Of a stretch of DNA of 8,002 bases, positions 5,489-8,002 are shown in pieces. Origin of the DNA: Verrucomicrobiales bacterium (GTDB lineage: Bacteria > Verrucomicrobiota > Verrucomicrobiia > Limisphaerales > UBA9464); the NCBI GenBank assembly GCA_003445095.1, contig DLVS01000106.1:10886-18887 (forward strand), written 5' to 3'. The position numbers were made by a program, and so were the translations under genes. The notes beneath the pieces are model-generated. The model saw only the letters and a program-made list of their open reading frames with translations. It was not told the origin of the DNA and made no database searches. Each line of letters begins with the position of its first letter. The first letter of the stretch is position 1.

Positions 5489-6583
5489 TTACAGAATGAC
5501 CAAGTCGTCGCGATGGACGGCTTCGACTCGGGGCGCTGGCCGGGCGCTCAGTTCCGAGGCGGCCAAACGGGCCAATCCACGGGCAAACGCGTGCCCGTGA
5601 GTGTCGGTGATTCGGATGACTTGCCCTGCGGAAAATTCGCCCTCGACTCGCAGGATGCCGGGCGCAAGCAAGCTCCGTCCGTTCTCTCGAAGTGCTCGAA
5701 CGGCGCCGTCATCCACCGCCACTGACCCGCGGGGTTGATCGAAAAACGCGATCCATCGTTTGCGACTGGGCAGACGTCGGGCGGAAGGAACGAACCAGGT
5801 GCCCTCGGATTCGCCGGCCACGATTCGCGCGAGCGCATCGAACTTCCGACCGGAGGCGATCACTAGAGGAATTCCAGATCGAACGACGATCTTGGCCGCT
5901 TGAATCTTCGTGGCCATTCCACCCACGGCGGTGGCGCTTGTTGTTCCGCCTCCCAATTGTTCAACGCGGTCATCGATCGACTCGACGACTGAAATCAAGC
6001 GAGCCTCGGGTTGACCGAAATTCTCCATGAGCCCCTCGGCGGTGGTGAGAATCACCAAAAGATCGGCGGGCAACAACGAGGCGACCAAGGCGGATAACCG
6101 GTCATTGTCCCCAAATTTGAGTTCGGTAACGGACACGGCGTCGTTCTCATTGATGATCGGAATGACGCCGCGCTTGAGTAGCGTGAGCAGCGTATTGCGT
6201 GCGTTGAGATGGCGATCGTGATCCGCCAGGTCGTCATGGGTGAGCAACACCTGGGCGGCGCTCAATTCATAATAACGGAAGAGGGATTCGTACATGGCCA
6301 TGAGCCGGGTCTGACCGACCGCGGCGCAGGCCTGCAACTCAGCAAGGCTGGTAGGACGGCGGTCGAACCCGAGCACACCCATGCCCGCGCCGACGGCGCC
6401 CGAGGTCACCAGGACCACTTCCATTCCCGCGACGCGCAACGCGGCGACCTGGGCGACTAGTTGAGTGAACTGCAACGGATCAGGACGCTTGCGAGCATCA
6501 GTGAGCACGCCGGTGCCCAGCTTGACCACGAGGCGGCGGATTGAAGGGAGCGTAACGGAACGCACGACGCTGGTTCGTAACAA
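5489..6583 (-). CDS. proB: Glutamate 5-kinase (ProB) with C-terminal PUA domain
   Basis: ProB phosphorylates L-glutamate with ATP to glutamyl 5-phosphate, the first and feedback-controlled step of proline synthesis. The 364-residue product matches the family length (E. coli 367). Visible amino-acid kinase motifs are VVKLGTGVLT (K21), VTSGAVGAGMG (59-69), GVIPIINENDAVS (139-151), FGDNDRLSALVA (157-168) and GGMATKIQAA. A PUA domain follows (about 275-350: GSVAVDDGAVRAL, LLAPGILRVEGEF, ARGLARLAASEL). The loop written TD-x2-GL in many ProB proteins reads TTAEGL here (T180-T181) and the following segment is short. The start is uncertain: the frame opens at TTG (6583), with GTG at 6565 also possible; neither has a Shine-Dalgarno, and an in-frame stop lies at about 6614-6616. 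The mazG gene follows 17 bp downstream; proA is not in the window. Confidence 0.93.
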   Translation of the reverse strand: MLRTSVVRSVTLPSIRRLVVKLGTGVLTDARKRPDPLQFTQLVAQVAALRVAGMEVVLVTSGAVGAGMGVLGFDRRPTSLAELQACAAVGQTRLMAMYESLFRYYELSAAQVLLTHDDLADHDRHLNARNTLLTLLKRGVIPIINENDAVSVTELKFGDNDRLSALVASLLPADLLVILTTAEGLMENFGQPEARLISVVESIDDRVEQLGGGTTSATAVGGMATKIQAAKIVVRSGIPLVIASGRKFDALARIVAGESEGTWFVPSARRLPSRKRWIAFFDQPRGSVAVDDGAVRALRENGRSLLAPGILRVEGEFSAGQVIRITDTHGHAFARGLARLAASELSARPAPRVEAVHRDDLVIL

Positions 6584-6684
6584 ACTGGACGGGTCGGAGT
6601 CGAGAGGCGGGAATCACAGCTGAGGGACTGCTCCACCGTGCCCGCGCTCCAAAATCGAGGCTTGCGGCCGGAACATAAGGCAAC

Positions 6685-6688
6685 GGAG
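6685..6688 (+). promoter_or_regulatory. Shine-Dalgarno GGAG before the oxidoreductase gene
   Basis: GGAG ends 8 bases before the ATG at 6697 and fixes that start. It is the only clear ribosome binding site seen before any gene in the window. Confidence 0.55.
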
Positions 6689-6696
6689 ATTGCGCC

Positions 6697-7656
6697 ATGA
6701 AATGGTGGCTCGTCGGCCTGACGATGTGGGCAATGATCTCGAATTTGCGAAGCGCGGCCGCCGAATTGCGACTCGGCTTGATCGGACTCGATACCTCTCA
6801 CGTCACGGCGTTCACGGAGATATTGAACAATCCGGCCGCCAAGGACCACGTCCCTGGCGCGAAGGTCGTCGCGGCCTTTAAGGGAGGCAGCCCGGATATC
6901 GAATCGAGCTGGTCGCGCGTGAACGAATATACGAAGACGCTCCAAGAGAAATACGGCGTAAAGCTCTACGACAGCATTGAGGAGCTCTGCCGAAATGTGG
7001 ATGCCGTGTTAGTCGAAAGCGTCGACGGCCGACCGCATTTGGCGCAGGCGCGGTTGGTCATTGCGGCGCGGAAGCCGCTGTACATCGACAAACCGATGGC
7101 CGGCTCGTTGCGCGATGTCCGGGAGATTTTTCGGCTCGCCGCGGAGGCCAAGGTCCCGGTCTTCACCGCGTCATCACTGCGTTTCGCGACCAACACGCTC
7201 GCGGTGCGCAGCGGCTCCATTGGGGTGGTGACCAACGCCGTCACGTCGAGTCCGGCGCACCTCGAGAAGACGCATCCGGATCTTTTTTGGTACGGCGTTC
7301 ACGGAGTCGAATCCCTTTTCACGGTGATGGGCACCGGTTGCCAGAGCGTGCGGCGAGGAACCAACTCAAGTGGCGGCATCGAAGTCGTGGGCCGGTGGAA
7401 GGACGGGCGCATCGGTATTTTTCGAGAAAGTAAGGGTTACGAAGGTATGGCCCAAGGAACCCGCGGAAGTTCGGCTGTCGGATCGTATGATGGCTACGCG
7501 CCATTGGTGGCGGCCATCGTGCCATTTTTTCAAACCGGCGTGGCGCCGGTGACTCCCGCTGAGACGATCGAGATTTTTGCCTTCATGGAAGCGGCGGACG
7601 AAAGCAAGCGCCGTGGCGGGACCGAAGTCACTTTGGCTGAAGTGCTCAACCGTTAG
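6697..7656 (+). CDS. Exported Gfo/Idh/MocA family oxidoreductase
   Basis: The 319-residue product begins MKWWLVGLTMWAMISNLRSAAA, a Sec or short Tat-less signal peptide with an AAA-type cleavage site near residue 22. Next comes the Rossmann dinucleotide-binding turn GLIGLDTSH (27-35), an AFKGGSPD segment (60-67), DAVLVESVDGRPH (102-114) and YIDKPMAGS (129-137), the family's EKP motif with Asp for Glu. The C-terminal part is shorter than in classical glucose-fructose oxidoreductases but includes a conserved-looking WYGVHGVES stretch with a histidine suited to catalysis. Such enzymes act on sugars or sugar-like substrates with NAD(P). Exported members are expanded in Planctomycetes and Verrucomicrobia, and the substrate cannot be told from sequence. 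The gene is divergent from proB, with 113 bp between them, and a GGAG site supports the ATG. The stop codon runs straight into a hairpin (7656-7678). Confidence 0.87.
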   Translation: MKWWLVGLTMWAMISNLRSAAAELRLGLIGLDTSHVTAFTEILNNPAAKDHVPGAKVVAAFKGGSPDIESSWSRVNEYTKTLQEKYGVKLYDSIEELCRNVDAVLVESVDGRPHLAQARLVIAARKPLYIDKPMAGSLRDVREIFRLAAEAKVPVFTASSLRFATNTLAVRSGSIGVVTNAVTSSPAHLEKTHPDLFWYGVHGVESLFTVMGTGCQSVRRGTNSSGGIEVVGRWKDGRIGIFRESKGYEGMAQGTRGSSAVGSYDGYAPLVAAIVPFFQTGVAPVTPAETIEIFAFMEAADESKRRGGTEVTLAEVLNR

Positions 7657-7678
7657 GGATGGCGCGCTCCGCCGTCCC
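7656..7678 (+). terminator. Hairpin immediately after the oxidoreductase stop codon
   Basis: GGGATGGCG (7656-7664) pairs with CGCCGTCCC (7670-7678) over nine positions, eight Watson-Crick and one T-G, around a 5-nt loop CGCTC. It begins at the last base of the TAG stop. There is no T-run after it, so it is not a textbook intrinsic terminator, but strong GC hairpins without T-tracts are common at gene ends in high-GC bacteria. Confidence 0.4.
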
Positions 7679-7691
7679 CGTGGACCGTAGA

Positions 7692-7746
7692 TGGCGAAGT
7701 CAAACCCCGCGAAGGTTTGGGACAGTTCGCTAGCCACACTTCGCCA
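7692..7746. terminator. Nested inverted repeat between convergent genes
   Basis: An outer exact 9-bp pair, TGGCGAAGT (7692-7700) and ACTTCGCCA (7738-7746), encloses an inner exact 6-bp pair, CAAACC (7701-7706) and GGTTTG (7714-7719), with a 7-nt loop. The inner stem begins directly after the outer arm, so the two could stack coaxially. It sits just before the stop of the leftward membrane protein gene (7749), so it could serve as a two-way transcription end or be part of a dispersed intergenic repeat. Confidence 0.35.
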
Positions 7747-7748
7747 AG

Positions 7749-7958
7749 CTACCGCTTCGATTTCCGTTCACGCCACGCTCGGACCAGCAAACACCCGTGA
7801 ACGGCAATCAAGCCCAGCGCCACCCAATGTTCTACGCGAACGGCCTGAAGGCCTTGCCAACCGCGAGTGCCTTCCAGCCACCCTGGGTCACGCCAAAGTA
7901 GATAGATCGCCGGCAGCGAAACGAACCACCAAAGACCGGCCAGGATTCGGTAATTCAT
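7749..7958 (-). CDS. Small two-helix membrane protein, function unknown
   Basis: Starting at ATG (7958-7956) this encodes 69 residues with two hydrophobic helices, about residues 5-22 (ILAGLWWFVSLPAIYLLW) and 44-62 (HWVALGLIAVHGCLLVRAW), joined by a loop with DPGWLEGTRGWQG, and ending in a strongly basic RERKSKR tail. By the positive-inside rule both termini would be cytoplasmic. I do not recognise a family. The frame stays open upstream through a TTG (7982) to the window edge, so the real start could be earlier. No Shine-Dalgarno precedes either start. The clear helix pattern and tidy stop next to a hairpin support a real gene, and it converges on the oxidoreductase gene. Confidence 0.55.
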   Translation of the reverse strand: MNYRILAGLWWFVSLPAIYLLWRDPGWLEGTRGWQGLQAVRVEHWVALGLIAVHGCLLVRAWRERKSKR

Positions 7959-8002
7959 GGGAAATCGAACGGGGCGTGCCAATCCGGTTCGGGGCGCTGA
8001 AA

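Noticed and set aside
5031..5600. 189-codon plus-strand frame over mazG and the proB end
   Set aside because: It is antisense to two well-recognised genes and spans their junction; no domain.

Overview
The window is high-GC bacterial DNA that is mostly chromosomal housekeeping sequence, with one roughly 720 bp non-coding stretch that carries the unusual signals. Protein styles (an exported Gfo/Idh/MocA oxidoreductase with a GLIGLDTSH motif, a Uma2 nuclease-like gene, TPR proteins, a circularly permuted ATP-grasp gene) and the near absence of Shine-Dalgarno sites suggest the Verrucomicrobia/Planctomycetes superphylum, most likely a Pedosphaera/Limisphaera-type verrucomicrobium. No rRNA or marker-gene comparison was possible, so this is inference.

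Layout: 1-458 (minus) is the N-terminal third or so of a circularly permuted ATP-grasp protein that runs off the left edge. 459-1177 has no credible gene. It holds a near-perfect 19-bp dyad, an inverted pair of ~30-bp repeats, a perfect 11+11 bp palindrome, and a hairpin with the layout of a group II intron domain V (969-1001, AGC triad included) but no reverse transcriptase. 1178-4738 (plus) has three genes: a Uma2-family protein, a secreted TPR protein, and an RsmB/NOL1-type RNA m5C methyltransferase with a ~300-residue Arg/Gly/Pro-rich disordered N-terminus. The last two overlap by ATGA and are probably translationally coupled.

6583-4800 (minus) is a likely two-gene operon: proB (glutamate 5-kinase, first step of proline synthesis) followed 17 bp later by mazG (NTP pyrophosphohydrolase), which converges on the methyltransferase gene. 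Divergent from proB is an exported Gfo/Idh/MocA oxidoreductase (6697-7656), the only gene here with a clear ribosome binding site. It converges on a small two-helix membrane protein (7749-7958, minus), and the gap between them can form two hairpins.

No intact new defence or mobile system is visible. The best leads are the domain V-like element with its surrounding repeats, the disordered RGG/PFR-repeat extension on the methyltransferase, and the ATP-grasp gene at the left edge, whose family usually sits in peptide-modification/amidoligase clusters that would lie outside this window.
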